Part shown: positions 23,001 through 31,670 of the stretch, in pieces
Numbering within the stretch: the first letter of the stretch is position 1
How the letters are laid out: every line of letters begins with the position of its first letter
NCBI RefSeq assembly: GCF_014646875.1
Contig: NZ_BMOC01000021.1
Span: 1-33,676, forward strand
DNA: 33,676 nucleotides
Direction of reading: 5' to 3'
Origin: Halobellus salinus
GTDB lineage: Archaea; Halobacteriota; Halobacteria; Halobacteriales; Haloferacaceae
Notes under the pieces: model-generated
What the model saw: only the letters and a program-made list of their open reading frames with translations
Told to the model about the DNA's origin: nothing
The model's database searches: none
Translations under genes and position numbers: made by a program

Positions 23001-23341
23001 CGTCTCCGCTACGCGGGGCATCAAAATGGGCCTTTCCGTACGTCCGCGTCGCCGGGGGCGAGAATCAGCAGCGTATCGTCGAAGAGCGCCACGCTCGGAT
23101 CGGATTCACACAGTACGGGGAATGTATCCACCGCGAGTGACCGGGGGGAGCGGGCGGGCCAAGAGCCGACTAACGGGTGGCTCGCAGGCTGTTGATGCAG
23201 TTCTTAGCAGCGATCCGGAGGCGAACGCACAACGAAGTGCGCGATCCCGTTCTGACAGCCGATTCACCGGCTCCGATACGAACCAAACCGGGATACGAAC
23301 AGTCTTCGACACCCGGCTAGCGGTGATCGGCGCGTATGCCG
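23001..23341. other. 341-bp intergenic interval without a convincing gene
   Basis: The first 30 bp hold the promoter of the DUF7315-like gene (minus-strand CATTTTGA at 23022-23029). The rest, between that promoter and the stop of the cytochrome b C-terminal gene, has no supported CDS. It contains a perfect hairpin CGCAC/GTGCG (23226-23230 with 23237-23241), a nine-base direct repeat GATACGAAC (23275-23283 and 23292-23300) and a minus-strand stretch that could be the remnant of a protein tail ending IAAKNCINSLRATR and a stop near 23180. An IS remnant or a small RNA are both possible. Confidence 0.5.
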
Positions 23342-24118
23342 CTACTTCGGCGGCCGGAGCCGGTAGTACCGCCGGTTGAGGTCGTACATATACCCCTCGC
23401 GCATCGTCTTCAGCACCGCCCACGTGACGAACCCGCCGACGATCGGGACGAGGAACGTGAGATCGAACAGCAGGTGGAGGTTCATCGGGATCAGGTTCTT
23501 CGCGGAGTAGACGCTGATCGTGAACGCGAACAGCACGCCGCCGACCCCGACGGCCGCCCAGAACGGCTGCTCAACCGGGCGCCGCGCGCTCCCCTTGTTG
23601 AGGAAGGGAACAATGGCGACGAACCCGACCACCACGAGATTCGCAAGCACGCCGTAGGTCCGGTCGGCCATCAGCTTCTGGCCGCCCAGAATCGACAGCT
23701 CGGGGTTCAGCGGACCCAGCTTCAGGAGGCCAAAGGACCAGTAGAGATACCAGTCCGGCAGGATGATTGCGGGCGTGCTCGACGGGTTCGCTGGGTCGCC
23801 GATGTGCGGCGGCAGCGTCGCCGACAGGAAAATCAACATGCCGACGAAGAAACTCGCGACCGCGAGGTTCCGGATGACCTCGTGGGGCCACGTCGGGAAC
23901 GCGAGCACGTCGCGTTCGACGTAATCGGACTCCTGTCGAAGGTCTTGGTCTTCCCGGCGGGCGCGCTCGAAATACTCGTAGGTGAGCTGAGAGAGCCCCT
24001 GCGTGCGCGTTTTTCGCTCTCGCCACGTCGGGGTCTCGTCGTCCGGCGCGACGATGCCGCTCCCGTCGGCCCTGGCTTTCTCGGCGTCGGTCTCTCGGTT
24101 GGGTGTGTCGTCGGTCAT
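23342..24118 (-). CDS. petD: Cytochrome b C-terminal subunit (subunit IV/PetD-like)
   Basis: This 258-residue protein corresponds to the C-terminal half of cytochrome b. A hydrophilic N-terminal extension (residues 1-80) precedes four hydrophobic segments (about 85-103, 155-171, 188-204, 217-234). The quinol-oxidation site motif is PDWY at 121-124, in the context PPHIGDPANPSSTPAIILPDWY, where bc1 and b6f usually have PEWY. It pairs with the N-terminal subunit gene two bases upstream. Together they form the membrane core of a quinol-oxidising bc-type complex. The start at ATG 24118 follows from this tight spacing. Confidence 0.92.
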   Translation of the reverse strand: MTDDTPNRETDAEKARADGSGIVAPDDETPTWRERKTRTQGLSQLTYEYFERARREDQDLRQESDYVERDVLAFPTWPHEVIRNLAVASFFVGMLIFLSATLPPHIGDPANPSSTPAIILPDWYLYWSFGLLKLGPLNPELSILGGQKLMADRTYGVLANLVVVGFVAIVPFLNKGSARRPVEQPFWAAVGVGGVLFAFTISVYSAKNLIPMNLHLLFDLTFLVPIVGGFVTWAVLKTMREGYMYDLNRRYYRLRPPK

Positions 24119-24120
24119 TG

Positions 24121-24927
24121 TTAATGGGGTTCCGCGATGCCCTGCACCCAGACGATGCCGATGTGGATGGCGATCAGCGTCGTCACCACGAACGGCAACA
24201 GGAACACGTGCAGGATATACATCCGTTGGAGCGTCGCCTGGCTCAGCGAGAAGCCACCGAACAGGAGTTGGGCGACCCACTCGCCTGCCAGCGGGATCGA
24301 CAGTGACATCTCGACGCCGATCTGGCCGGCCCAGAACGCAAGCTGGTCCCACGGAAGCAGATAGCCGGTGTATCCGAACACCATTGTCAGACTGATCAAC
24401 ACGATGCCGATCAGCCAGTTGAGCTCCCGCGGCTCCTTGTACGCCCCGGTGAAGTACACGCGGAGCATGTGAAGGAACACCGCAGCGACCATCACCTGCG
24501 CCGCCCACCGGTGGATCGACCGGAGCATAAACCCGAACTGGAGGTCACGCATGATGAACCCGATGCTCTCGTAGGCGACGGTGCCTGCGGCTTCCGTTCC
24601 GGCGGCCGCCGACGGGCTGTAGTAGAAGCCCAGCAGTGCGCCGGAGATGGCGGCGACGACGTACGCCAGGGTCGAGAACAACCCCAGTGTGTACAGCGGA
24701 TACCAGTACCAGAACTTGTTGTCGAGGTTGTACTGCTCGGTGTGGCTCTTCGGCATCTGGAGGTTGACCTTGTAGTAGAGGTTCTCCATCAATTCGAGGT
24801 AGTCGACGATGCGGAGCCGCTTGTCGAGCCAGATGAGTGTGGTCAGGAAGGCCGTCTCCACGGGGGAGAGGTCCTTCGTTTTCATCCAGCCGTTGTGGTC
24901 GTACTCGTCTTTTTTTTCCAGGCTCAT
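24121..24927 (-). CDS. petB: Cytochrome b N-terminal subunit (b6-like)
   Basis: This is a 268-residue membrane protein carrying two b haems. The four axial His residues are visible: 139 (RSIHRW), 153 (FLHMLR), 240 (YILHVF) and 255 (IAIHIG). The first pair has 13 residues between them and the second has 14, a spacing typical of cytochrome b6 rather than mitochondrial cytochrome b. The Gly-rich turn GYTGYLLPWDQ (185-195) is conserved. A hydrophilic N-terminus of about 75 residues precedes the first membrane helix. I see no Cys at the position that holds the covalent haem of b6f. It is third in the operon after the halocyanin and the DUF7318-like gene. Confidence 0.95.
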   Translation of the reverse strand: MSLEKKDEYDHNGWMKTKDLSPVETAFLTTLIWLDKRLRIVDYLELMENLYYKVNLQMPKSHTEQYNLDNKFWYWYPLYTLGLFSTLAYVVAAISGALLGFYYSPSAAAGTEAAGTVAYESIGFIMRDLQFGFMLRSIHRWAAQVMVAAVFLHMLRVYFTGAYKEPRELNWLIGIVLISLTMVFGYTGYLLPWDQLAFWAGQIGVEMSLSIPLAGEWVAQLLFGGFSLSQATLQRMYILHVFLLPFVVTTLIAIHIGIVWVQGIAEPH

Positions 24928-24929
24928 TG

Positions 24930-25316
24930 TTATCGCTTGTAGTACGGGTAGATCGCCCGTTTGACGTGGTCCCACGCGCCGTCGGCAAACGGGGTGCCGT
25001 CGACGTCGTCCTCACGGATGTAGAGGTCTTCCCACTTCCGACGCCGCTTTTTGACGATCACGACGTCCGGGAGGAACTCCTTTCTGTACATCGCCAGAAT
25101 GAACGCCAGGTCTATGAAAATGACGGCTAACACCGAACCGAGGTACATGTTCCCGGTCTCGGTCAGCCCCCACCCGGAGACGAGGCCGTAGGTGAACAGA
25201 AAGACGAACAGGACCTCGATGATGGTGAGCAACACGATCGCGATCGCCGCGGCGGTGCTCTCTCGTGCCGGTTCATACCGGTGGATGTCGCCGTATGTGC
25301 TTCCACTAGATGACAT
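24930..25316 (-). CDS. Small two-helix membrane protein of the cytochrome b operon (DUF7318-like)
   Basis: This 128-residue protein has two hydrophobic segments (about residues 22-46 and 56-76) and a basic then acidic cytosolic tail (VKKRRRKWEDLYIREDD). Its ATG overlaps the last base of the halocyanin stop codon (TAATG), and cytochrome b starts two bases after its own stop. This tight coupling points to a stoichiometric subunit or assembly factor of the complex. I recall it as DUF7318; no cofactor motif is visible. Confidence 0.75.
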   Translation of the reverse strand: MSSSGSTYGDIHRYEPARESTAAAIAIVLLTIIEVLFVFLFTYGLVSGWGLTETGNMYLGSVLAVIFIDLAFILAMYRKEFLPDVVIVKKRRRKWEDLYIREDDVDGTPFADGAWDHVKRAIYPYYKR

Positions 25317-25996
25317 TACGAGTTCCTCCCGGTGCCCGTGTGTGCGGACTCACCGTATTTCAGGACGTAGAACGTGAAGATGATCGTCACGATGATTCCG
25401 AGGATCGTGGCGGCGCCGACCCAGTGGGCGTGAATCGGGACGCCGAAGGAGTGAAGTTCCTTCTCGCCACCGCCGCCCCCGCCACCACCGCCGGCGTCGG
25501 GGTTCTCCACGACCTCAATGGTGCCGACCATCCCCGCAGACTGGTGGGGTGAACAGTAGTATTCGTAGGTGCCCAGCGTTCCAAAGGTGTGTTCGTACGT
25601 GAAACCGGTGTTCTCGATCGTCTCGTGACCCTCCCAACCGGCGCTCTCGGGCTGGCTGTCGACCACGATGTTGTGGTTGTCGGACTCCCACACGAACTCG
25701 ACGGTCGTGCCGGGCGCGATCCGCAGCGGTTCGTCGGTGCCGGGCGAAAACACCAGCGACCCGCCCGGACCGACGGTCACCGTTTCGATCGGGCCGCCAC
25801 CGGCGCTCACAGCGGTGCCGGTACCGGTGCCGGTGCTCGCGCCGGTGCTGTTCCCGGCCGCCGTCCCGGTCGCGGTCGCGGTCCCGGTCGCGGTGCCCTC
25901 GGACGTCTCTTGGGCGGCGCCGGTGCCGGCGGCCGCGGAAGCCGTCGCGGCGGCAGCAGGCACGCTTGCTGCGCGCAGGAAGTCCCGCCTATTCAT
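25316..25996 (-). CDS. Halocyanin-type blue copper protein leading the cytochrome b operon
   Basis: This 226-residue exported protein has a Tat signal NRRDFLRAA (2-10), a Thr/Gly/Ala-rich linker (30-66) likely to be disordered and possibly glycosylated, and a plastocyanin-like domain (about 70-163) with copper ligands His108, Cys148, His151 and Met156. A run of nine Gly (169-177) leads to a C-terminal membrane helix (about 192-212). It is the first gene of a tightly spaced operon with cytochrome b. Position and anchor suggest it accepts electrons directly from the complex. The start at 25996 is supported by a TATA box and the Tat motif; an upstream in-frame extension is rejected. Confidence 0.93.
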   Translation of the reverse strand: MNRRDFLRAASVPAAAATASAAAGTGAAQETSEGTATGTATATGTAAGNSTGASTGTGTGTAVSAGGGPIETVTVGPGGSLVFSPGTDEPLRIAPGTTVEFVWESDNHNIVVDSQPESAGWEGHETIENTGFTYEHTFGTLGTYEYYCSPHQSAGMVGTIEVVENPDAGGGGGGGGGEKELHSFGVPIHAHWVGAATILGIIVTIIFTFYVLKYGESAHTGTGRNS

Positions 25997-26019
25997 ATTC
26001 CGGTCTCGGGATGGAGCGC

Positions 26020-26027
26020 GTTTAAAC
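26020..26027 (-). promoter_or_regulatory. TATA box of the halocyanin-cytochrome b operon
   Basis: GTTTAAAC, a perfect palindrome, lies 24-31 nt upstream of the halocyanin ATG at 25996. It is the best promoter match in the cluster and should drive halocyanin, the DUF7318-like gene and both cytochrome b genes. Confidence 0.6.
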
Positions 26028-26089
26028 CCACCGACTTCACCACTCGCTGGGCGTTCGTATAGCGAGACCACCCCGCCGCTGTGCCGGTG

Positions 26090-27154
26090 TCAGTCGGTGT
26101 CCGAGCGGCGCTCGGGGTCGCCACCGTGGTTGGCGTTGTCCGAGTCGGGCCCGTCGGCAATAGAGCCGGTCTCGGCGGTAGTGGCGTCGGTGCCGTCGTC
26201 ACGGGCGAACTCACCGTCGCTGTCGTCGCTTCCACTGCCGGCGTCGATGGCTCCCCTCGCTTCTTCGGGGAGCACATCGCCCCACTCCTCGCCGGCGTTT
26301 TCGAGGGCACGGAGGCGGTTCCGGAACTCCTCGACGCGGAACCGATCGGAGAGTCTGGCGTTTGCGACCACCAGAAACAGGAAAAATCCGATCGCCAGAA
26401 ACCCGATGGACGCGATCGGCGCCACGACAGTCGACAGCGACGGGAGCGCGAGCCACGCGACCGCCAGCCCGATGCCGACGACCACCTGCGCCCCCGCGAC
26501 GATCTGGAGCATAAGATTCCCGAACTCCCCGCTGCCCTCGACCACCTCGCGGGGCTCCGGCAGCGACCTCTCGGCAGGCTGGTCCATCAGCTCGTAGCTG
26601 TCCATCGAGCAGAGCGCGACGGTCGGTTTCACGTCGCGCAGGACGGTCCCCTCGCCTTCGATGCTGCCGTCGGCGTAGATGACCGCGTAGCCCTCGTCGG
26701 AGTAGGCAATCACGCGGTCCTCGCCGTCGGAAACGCGCTCGACGATCGCGAAGATCTCGCGGATCGCGACCCGCGCTTCGAGCTCCTGTTCGACCCGGTC
26801 GAGGAGTTCCTCGCCCACGATCCACGTCTCGGGGTCGAACGCGGCTTCCCACTCTTCGAGGCTCATGTCGGCCATATCCGCCGGGCCGAAGCTCTCGAAG
26901 TCGTAGGTCTCCTCGACCTGTTCCCGGAGCGCTTCGAGGTCGTCCTCGCCGCCACCCCCCTCGTCCGCGGCGACCGACGCCACCTCCGTGGAGCCGTCGG
27001 CGTCCGTCGGGGCCACGTCCCGTTCTCCCGCACCGCCTTCGGCCGCGGTTGTCCCACCCGTACTCGCCGACGCCTCGGCGTCGCCGACCTCGTTGGCGCC
27101 GGGCGGATTCGAGCGGCGGTCCGCCGCGGACGGTCTCTCCGGGGACTCCGTCAT
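26090..27154 (-). CDS. Membrane protein with cytosolic domain, cytochrome b cluster (DUF7319-like)
   Basis: The 354-residue protein has a disordered acidic N-terminus (1-70), a soluble domain (about 71-205) with strands such as RVIAYSDEGYAVIYADGS, two adjacent membrane helices (about 215-237 and 243-265), a basic amphipathic stretch (RLSDRFRVEEFRNRLRAL) and a disordered Asp-rich tail. It lies just upstream of the halocyanin operon on the same strand, with 93 bp between. I recall it as DUF7319. Function is unknown. The start at MTESPERP avoids eight unsupported upstream residues. Confidence 0.7.
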   Translation of the reverse strand: MTESPERPSAADRRSNPPGANEVGDAEASASTGGTTAAEGGAGERDVAPTDADGSTEVASVAADEGGGGEDDLEALREQVEETYDFESFGPADMADMSLEEWEAAFDPETWIVGEELLDRVEQELEARVAIREIFAIVERVSDGEDRVIAYSDEGYAVIYADGSIEGEGTVLRDVKPTVALCSMDSYELMDQPAERSLPEPREVVEGSGEFGNLMLQIVAGAQVVVGIGLAVAWLALPSLSTVVAPIASIGFLAIGFFLFLVVANARLSDRFRVEEFRNRLRALENAGEEWGDVLPEEARGAIDAGSGSDDSDGEFARDDGTDATTAETGSIADGPDSDNANHGGDPERRSDTD

Positions 27155-27283
27155 CCCGTGGCTCTTGGACCGGCACACTCCTTAGGGTAACGGTTCACCG
27201 AACCGCGCCGAGGCGGTGGGGCTGCGGTGCTCCCGCAGCCGTGAGCCGGTCAGTTTACACCGCGGGACCCCGTAGCGTGTCCG

Positions 27284-27766
27284 ATGGTATCCGATTCGGC
27301 CATCGCGGCCGGCGCCGCGCTGATGATCACCGCGAGCCTCCCGTTTTACCTCTACGGCGCGTGGATCATGATCGACGCCGAGGTGGTGACCTGGGACGTG
27401 CTGATCTACCACCTGAAGTTCATCGTTCCGGGGCTCGTGCTCAACACGATTCCTGTCGTCACGTGGATGATCCCACGACTGCTCGATCAACTCCAGGGCG
27501 TGCTCGTATTCCACGCCGTCTTGGGGCTGCAGGCGTACGCGTTGTTGGCGTTCGCGCTCACTGGGATCGTCCGCATCCTCCAGGTGAAACGAGAAGCCGA
27601 CCTCTACGACGACCCCACGCAGGATATCGACCTCGACGACCTCCACCCGAACATGGGGGCGTGGCGCGGTCGGCTCCGCGTCGGCGTCTTCGGTTACGTG
27701 ATCTTCTGGTTTCTCGCGTGGATCCTCGGACTCTACCAGTTCGTGAGTCGGTACGTGATCGGGTAG
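27284..27766 (+). CDS. Four-helix membrane protein next to the cytochrome b cluster (DUF7321-like)
   Basis: This 160-residue protein has about four hydrophobic segments (residues 6-28, 42-63, 72-98, 132-154). His residues in IYHLKF and VFHAVLG lie near membrane segments and could bind a haem, though this is speculative. It is divergent from the DUF7319-like gene, with a TATA-like AGTTTACA about 27 nt upstream of the ATG. I recall it as DUF7321, a regular companion of this cluster. Confidence 0.7.
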   Translation: MVSDSAIAAGAALMITASLPFYLYGAWIMIDAEVVTWDVLIYHLKFIVPGLVLNTIPVVTWMIPRLLDQLQGVLVFHAVLGLQAYALLAFALTGIVRILQVKREADLYDDPTQDIDLDDLHPNMGAWRGRLRVGVFGYVIFWFLAWILGLYQFVSRYVIG

Positions 27767-27791
27767 CCTCCCGGACCACCGCGCCCGGAGC

Positions 27792-28478
27792 TCAGTTCCA
27801 GGGCTCGCCCGACGCCCGGTCGACGTTGCTGTCGCGCTTCGACGACGGACAGATGTCCTCAAGCACGCACGCATCACAGTCAGGATTGCGGGCCGTACAC
27901 ACCGCTCGGCCGTGGCTGATGAACAGGTGCGTCGACTGCTGCCAGTCGTCTTCGGGGAACAACTCCATCAGCTCCGGTTCGATCGCCTCGGGGCGCTCCT
28001 CGTCCGTGAGTCCCAGCCGTCTGGAGATCCGTTGGACGTGCGTGTCGACCACGACCCCCTCAACCACGTCGTGGCCGTGTTGGAGCACCACGTTCGCGGT
28101 TTTCCGACCCACGCCCTTCAGGTCGGTCAGCGCCGACATCGTGTCGGGGACGTCGCCGTCGTGTTCTTTGACCAGGGTCTGCCCGATCGACTTCAGGTAG
28201 CCCGCCTTGTTGTTGTGGAACGTGATCCCGTAGATGTCGTCGGCGAGTTCGGATTCGTCGGCCGCGGCGTAGTCGGCGGCGGTCCCATACTTGTCGAACA
28301 ACTCTTTCGTCACCTCGTTGACGCGCTCGTCGGTACACTGCGCCGACAGCACCACGGCGACCAGGAGTTCGAGCCGGTCGGAGAACCGCAGCGAGATGGT
28401 CGTGTCGGGATACTCGTCGTACAGCCGGTCGAGAACCTCCTCCGCCTGCTTTTCGCGGGTCGGAAGCGACGTGCCCAT
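27792..28478 (-). CDS. nth: Endonuclease III (DNA glycosylase/AP lyase)
   Basis: This base-excision repair enzyme removes oxidised pyrimidines and cleaves the abasic site. The 228-residue protein has the helix-hairpin-helix LKGVGRKTANVV (120-131) with the catalytic Lys126, the catalytic Asp145 (VVDTHVQR), and the iron-sulfur cluster cysteines in C-x6-C-x2-C-x5-C spacing at the C-terminus (CTARNPDCDACVLEDIC). Everything expected of an active Nth is present. The start is at ATG 28478; a long in-frame extension upstream is not protein-like. It lies near rad50/mre11 on the same strand, but with another gene between. Confidence 0.96.
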   Translation of the reverse strand: MGTSLPTREKQAEEVLDRLYDEYPDTTISLRFSDRLELLVAVVLSAQCTDERVNEVTKELFDKYGTAADYAAADESELADDIYGITFHNNKAGYLKSIGQTLVKEHDGDVPDTMSALTDLKGVGRKTANVVLQHGHDVVEGVVVDTHVQRISRRLGLTDEERPEAIEPELMELFPEDDWQQSTHLFISHGRAVCTARNPDCDACVLEDICPSSKRDSNVDRASGEPWN

Positions 28479-28627
28479 ACCCGACCGTGGACCCAATCGG
28501 TGTTGAGACCACCGGTCGATCGGAGCGCGGCCGTCCGGCGAGCGCGAGGCGTCGTCCGGATGCCGGGAATACACAAGTGGGCGGTAGACGTACTTGCAAC
28601 TCGGTACACGGATCCCTGCGCGTTCTC

Positions 28628-28858
28628 TCAGGGCTCCAGTCCGTACGCCTCCGGGTCGTACTCGCCGAGGACAGCAACCGACAGCACCAGCAGTCCGCAC
28701 ACGACAACCGAAGCATAAAACATATCCAAGCGCAGCGGGCCGATGGTGCGGAACCTGACGCCCGGACCGGAGAGCGCGAGCGTCATCGCCAACCCACAGA
28801 CCCCGAGCGTCGGGAGCCGGTAGTGGTGGAGCTTCGTTGCGACCCGAAGCAGGTTCAT
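28628..28858 (-). CDS. Small two-helix membrane protein, unknown function
   Basis: The 76-residue protein has two hydrophobic segments (about residues 15-32 and 45-66) and ends with an acidic stretch (GEYDPEAYGLEP). I do not recognise the family. The start at MNLLRVATKL was chosen because a TATA-like box (minus-strand GAAATCTT, about 28889-28897) lies about 30-40 nt upstream; the in-frame ATG at 28888 would fall next to the box. It sits between nth and rad50 on the same strand with gaps of over 100 bp, so it is likely its own transcript. Confidence 0.6.
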   Translation of the reverse strand: MNLLRVATKLHHYRLPTLGVCGLAMTLALSGPGVRFRTIGPLRLDMFYASVVVCGLLVLSVAVLGEYDPEAYGLEP

Positions 28859-28970
28859 CCTGTGGCCCGTGATCACTGCCGGAGACACAAGATTTCAACG
28901 CCCGGTGCGTGCGCACCGACTACCGGCCGTCTTTGTGTCCTCGTCGTGCCGCTGCCGGGAGGCTGCCGTC

Positions 28971-31670
28971 TCAGTCGTCGGCCCCGAGTTCCGCCGCGAT
29001 GAGGGCGGCGTCGTCGTGGCGCCGGACCGACGACCGGTTGGTGGTGGGGTCCTTCTCGACGGTCACCAGGTCGTCAGCGGCCGCGACGAGTTCGTCGTCG
29101 TGGCTCACGATCAGGATCTGGGCCACCCCGAGGGTCCGCATCTCCTCAACGAGGTCGACCAGCCGGGAGACGTGCCCCGAGTCCAGAAACACCGTGGGCT
29201 CGTCCAATATTAGCGGCGGCATCGGCGCCGCCCCCTCGATCCCTTCCGCGAGCAGCCGGTAGATGGCACACCGCAACGAGAGGTTGAACAGCGCGCGCTC
29301 CCCGCCCGATAGCTGTCCCGGTTCGAGCGCGGTGCCGTCCTTCTGGAAGACTGTCAGCCCGTACTCGTCATCCAGCCGGATGCGGGCGTAAGCGTCGTTG
29401 CCGTACACCAACTCGAAGGTCTCGTTGAGCATCCGTTCGAGCGTTTCGACGTTCCGCTTTCGGAGCTCCGCGCGGAGGTCGGTGTAGGTTGTTTCGAGCG
29501 TGGCGACCTCGGCGTGGAGCGACTCAAGGTCTGCAACGCGGTCGGCGACTTCCGCTCTCTCCTCCCGGAGGTCCTCGAGGTTGGAGAGCTCGCCGTTCAC
29601 ACCACCGATCTGGGTTTGAATCTCGTCTCGCCGCCCCCGGAGGTCCGCCAGCTTTTCTGCGACGCGTTCGAGGTATGACTCGGCTTCGGATCGGTTCGCT
29701 TCGGCCGTCTCGATCCGGGACTCGTCGATCGCGTCAGCGAGCTCTCTTCGGCGCTCACGCTTCTCAGCCAGGAACGCGCGCCGTTCGTCGTTGCGTTCTG
29801 CGATTTCGGTCCGTCGCTCCCGGAGTCGGTCGATGCGCGATTCGGCCGCCTCAACCTCCGCGTGGAGGTCCGCAACCCGGTCGAGCCGATCGGCCGCCGT
29901 CGCCACCGATTCCAGGTCCGCCTCCAGCGACGCCACCTGTTCGGCCGCCCCGGCGGCGGCCTCGGACTGCGTCTCGGCGGCCGCCCGCTTTTCGTCGGCC
30001 TCAGACGCGTACTCGGCGGCGTCCTCACGGATGGACGCTGCTTTCGTTCGGTGGTCGTTGGCTGCCTCTTCGGCGTCTGCGACCCGGTCTTCGATCAGCG
30101 ACCGCTTTTCCCGTCGCTCTTCGATCTCCGACGCGGCGTCCGCGAGCGACTCGGCGGTCGCCAGTCGATCAGTCAGTTCCTCCCGGCGCTTGTCTGCGTC
30201 CTGTGTCTCCGCTTTGAGGTCCGCCACGCGCTCCGCGTGGTCGTCGATCGCAGCGACGTGTGGCGATCCCTCGACGGGCTGGCCGCACTCCGGACATTTC
30301 CCCTCGGCGCGGAGCGCTTCGGCCTCTTCGAGGCGGTTGCGAGCCGACTCCAGCTCCGTCCGCGCTTCCGTTGCCGACTGCTTTGCGTCGTCGAGGTCGG
30401 CCTGGATCGACTCGCGGTACGTGGCCGCCTCGCCCGGGTCCACCGGTGCGTCGTCGAACCGCTCGCGGAGGGATTCGATCTCGTTATCGATTTGCTTCAG
30501 CTCGTCGCCGTACTCGGCGGCCCGGTCGTCGGCGTCGACGGCGGACGCTTCGGCCTCGTCAGCCCGGTGTCTGGCCTCCTCGGCGCGGGAGTCGAGCTCG
30601 TCGGCCCGCTCTTCGAGGTTCGCCGCCTGATTCGACAGCATCGTGCGGCGCTTCCGGGCGTCCTGGAGGTCCTCGCGGATCGACGCCTCGTCGGCGTCGA
30701 GCGCGTCTCGCCGAGCCTCGATCGCATCGGCGGCGAGGTCGGCGGCGCCGGCCGCGTCGAGGTCGGACTCATCGAGCACGACCGTCACCTGCGACCGGAG
30801 TTCGTCGACCTGGTCTCCCGTTTCCACAAGCTCGGTTTTGAGCTCCTCGCGGGTCGATTCGTCGTCTTTGATAGTCGCTTCCAACTCCTCGATGTCGTCG
30901 TCGAGGTCGTCGATCTCCGCCGTCCGCTCCTCGTAGGTCGACAGCACCGCCTCGGCGTCGGCGAGTGTCTCCTCGGCGCGGTCGCGGTTCTCCTCGAACC
31001 GCTCGATGTCGTCGTCGACCGCGGCGAGTTCCGTCTCCAGTTCGTTCAACCGCTCGTGGAGTCCCGCCTCCTCCTTGGCCTCGATCCGGGACTCCCGGTC
31101 CGAGAGGAGTTCGCGCTTCCGGTTCAGGACGTCTTCGACGCCCAGCCGCGCCTGCCCGGCGCGGTCGCGGTACTCCTCCAACTTCCCCAACTGGAGCAGG
31201 TCGTCGATGATGTCCTGGCGCTGTGTGGGGGTGGCGTTTATCAGTTTGTTCACCTCGCCCTGGCGGACGTACGCGCAGTTGACGAACGCCTCGGCGTCCA
31301 TCCGGAGCCGGTCGGTCACGAACGCCCGAACGTCACGCGCGCCGTCGACCGCAACGTCGGGGCCGTCGAGGGTGCACGTCGTGGTCGAGATTCGATCACC
31401 CGACCGCCGGAGGTCGCGGGTGATCTCGTAGGCGTCGCCGTCGTGGACGAACCCGAGCGTTACCTCGGCCTCGTCGGCGCCGGTGGTCACGACCTCCTCG
31501 AGGGTATCATCGAGCGCCCGCGCGCCATAGAGCGCGAAAAAGCAGGCCTCGAGCAGCGACGACTTGCCGCTACCGTTCAGACCGTGGATGACTGTCACGC
31601 CGTCCCGGAGGTCCAACTCGGCGTCGGCGTAGGGTTTGAAATTTCGAAGCCGTAGCCGCTCAAACCGCAT
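28971..31670 (-). CDS. rad50: Rad50 double-strand-break repair ATPase
   Basis: This is an 899-residue SMC-like ATPase that works with Mre11 in DNA end processing. Walker A is GLNGSGKSS (30-38). Two long Glu/Arg-rich coiled-coil arms flank the zinc hook CPEC (Cys459 and Cys462), close to the centre as required for an antiparallel coil. The C-terminal half carries the ABC signature [14 protein letters not shown] and Walker [12 protein letters not shown]. The ATG directly abuts the mre11 stop codon, so the two are translated from one message. Length and parts are normal for archaea. Confidence 0.97.
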   Translation of the reverse strand: MRFERLRLRNFKPYADAELDLRDGVTVIHGLNGSGKSSLLEACFFALYGARALDDTLEEVVTTGADEAEVTLGFVHDGDAYEITRDLRRSGDRISTTTCTLDGPDVAVDGARDVRAFVTDRLRMDAEAFVNCAYVRQGEVNKLINATPTQRQDIIDDLLQLGKLEEYRDRAGQARLGVEDVLNRKRELLSDRESRIEAKEEAGLHERLNELETELAAVDDDIERFEENRDRAEETLADAEAVLSTYEERTAEIDDLDDDIEELEATIKDDESTREELKTELVETGDQVDELRSQVTVVLDESDLDAAGAADLAADAIEARRDALDADEASIREDLQDARKRRTMLSNQAANLEERADELDSRAEEARHRADEAEASAVDADDRAAEYGDELKQIDNEIESLRERFDDAPVDPGEAATYRESIQADLDDAKQSATEARTELESARNRLEEAEALRAEGKCPECGQPVEGSPHVAAIDDHAERVADLKAETQDADKRREELTDRLATAESLADAASEIEERREKRSLIEDRVADAEEAANDHRTKAASIREDAAEYASEADEKRAAAETQSEAAAGAAEQVASLEADLESVATAADRLDRVADLHAEVEAAESRIDRLRERRTEIAERNDERRAFLAEKRERRRELADAIDESRIETAEANRSEAESYLERVAEKLADLRGRRDEIQTQIGGVNGELSNLEDLREERAEVADRVADLESLHAEVATLETTYTDLRAELRKRNVETLERMLNETFELVYGNDAYARIRLDDEYGLTVFQKDGTALEPGQLSGGERALFNLSLRCAIYRLLAEGIEGAAPMPPLILDEPTVFLDSGHVSRLVDLVEEMRTLGVAQILIVSHDDELVAAADDLVTVEKDPTTNRSSVRRHDDAALIAAELGADD

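Noticed and set aside
23106-23423. A 105-codon minus-strand frame across the intergenic island and into the cytochrome b gene
   Set aside because: It overlaps the end of the identified cytochrome b subunit in another frame and shows no domain. The part in the island is reported as unexplained instead.
25801-25960. A DNA repeat element within the halocyanin gene
   Set aside because: The GC-rich alternation is the coding pattern of the Thr/Gly/Ala linker and has no exact long unit.
28479-28916. N-terminal extension of endonuclease III up to 28916
   Set aside because: The extension overlaps the small membrane protein gene, is unlike any Nth N-terminus, and the ATG at 28478 gives the normal family start.
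29862-31655. A 597-codon open frame on the plus strand opposite rad50
   Set aside because: It mirrors the coiled-coil codons of rad50 (rich in Leu, Val, Arg) and has no recognisable domain.
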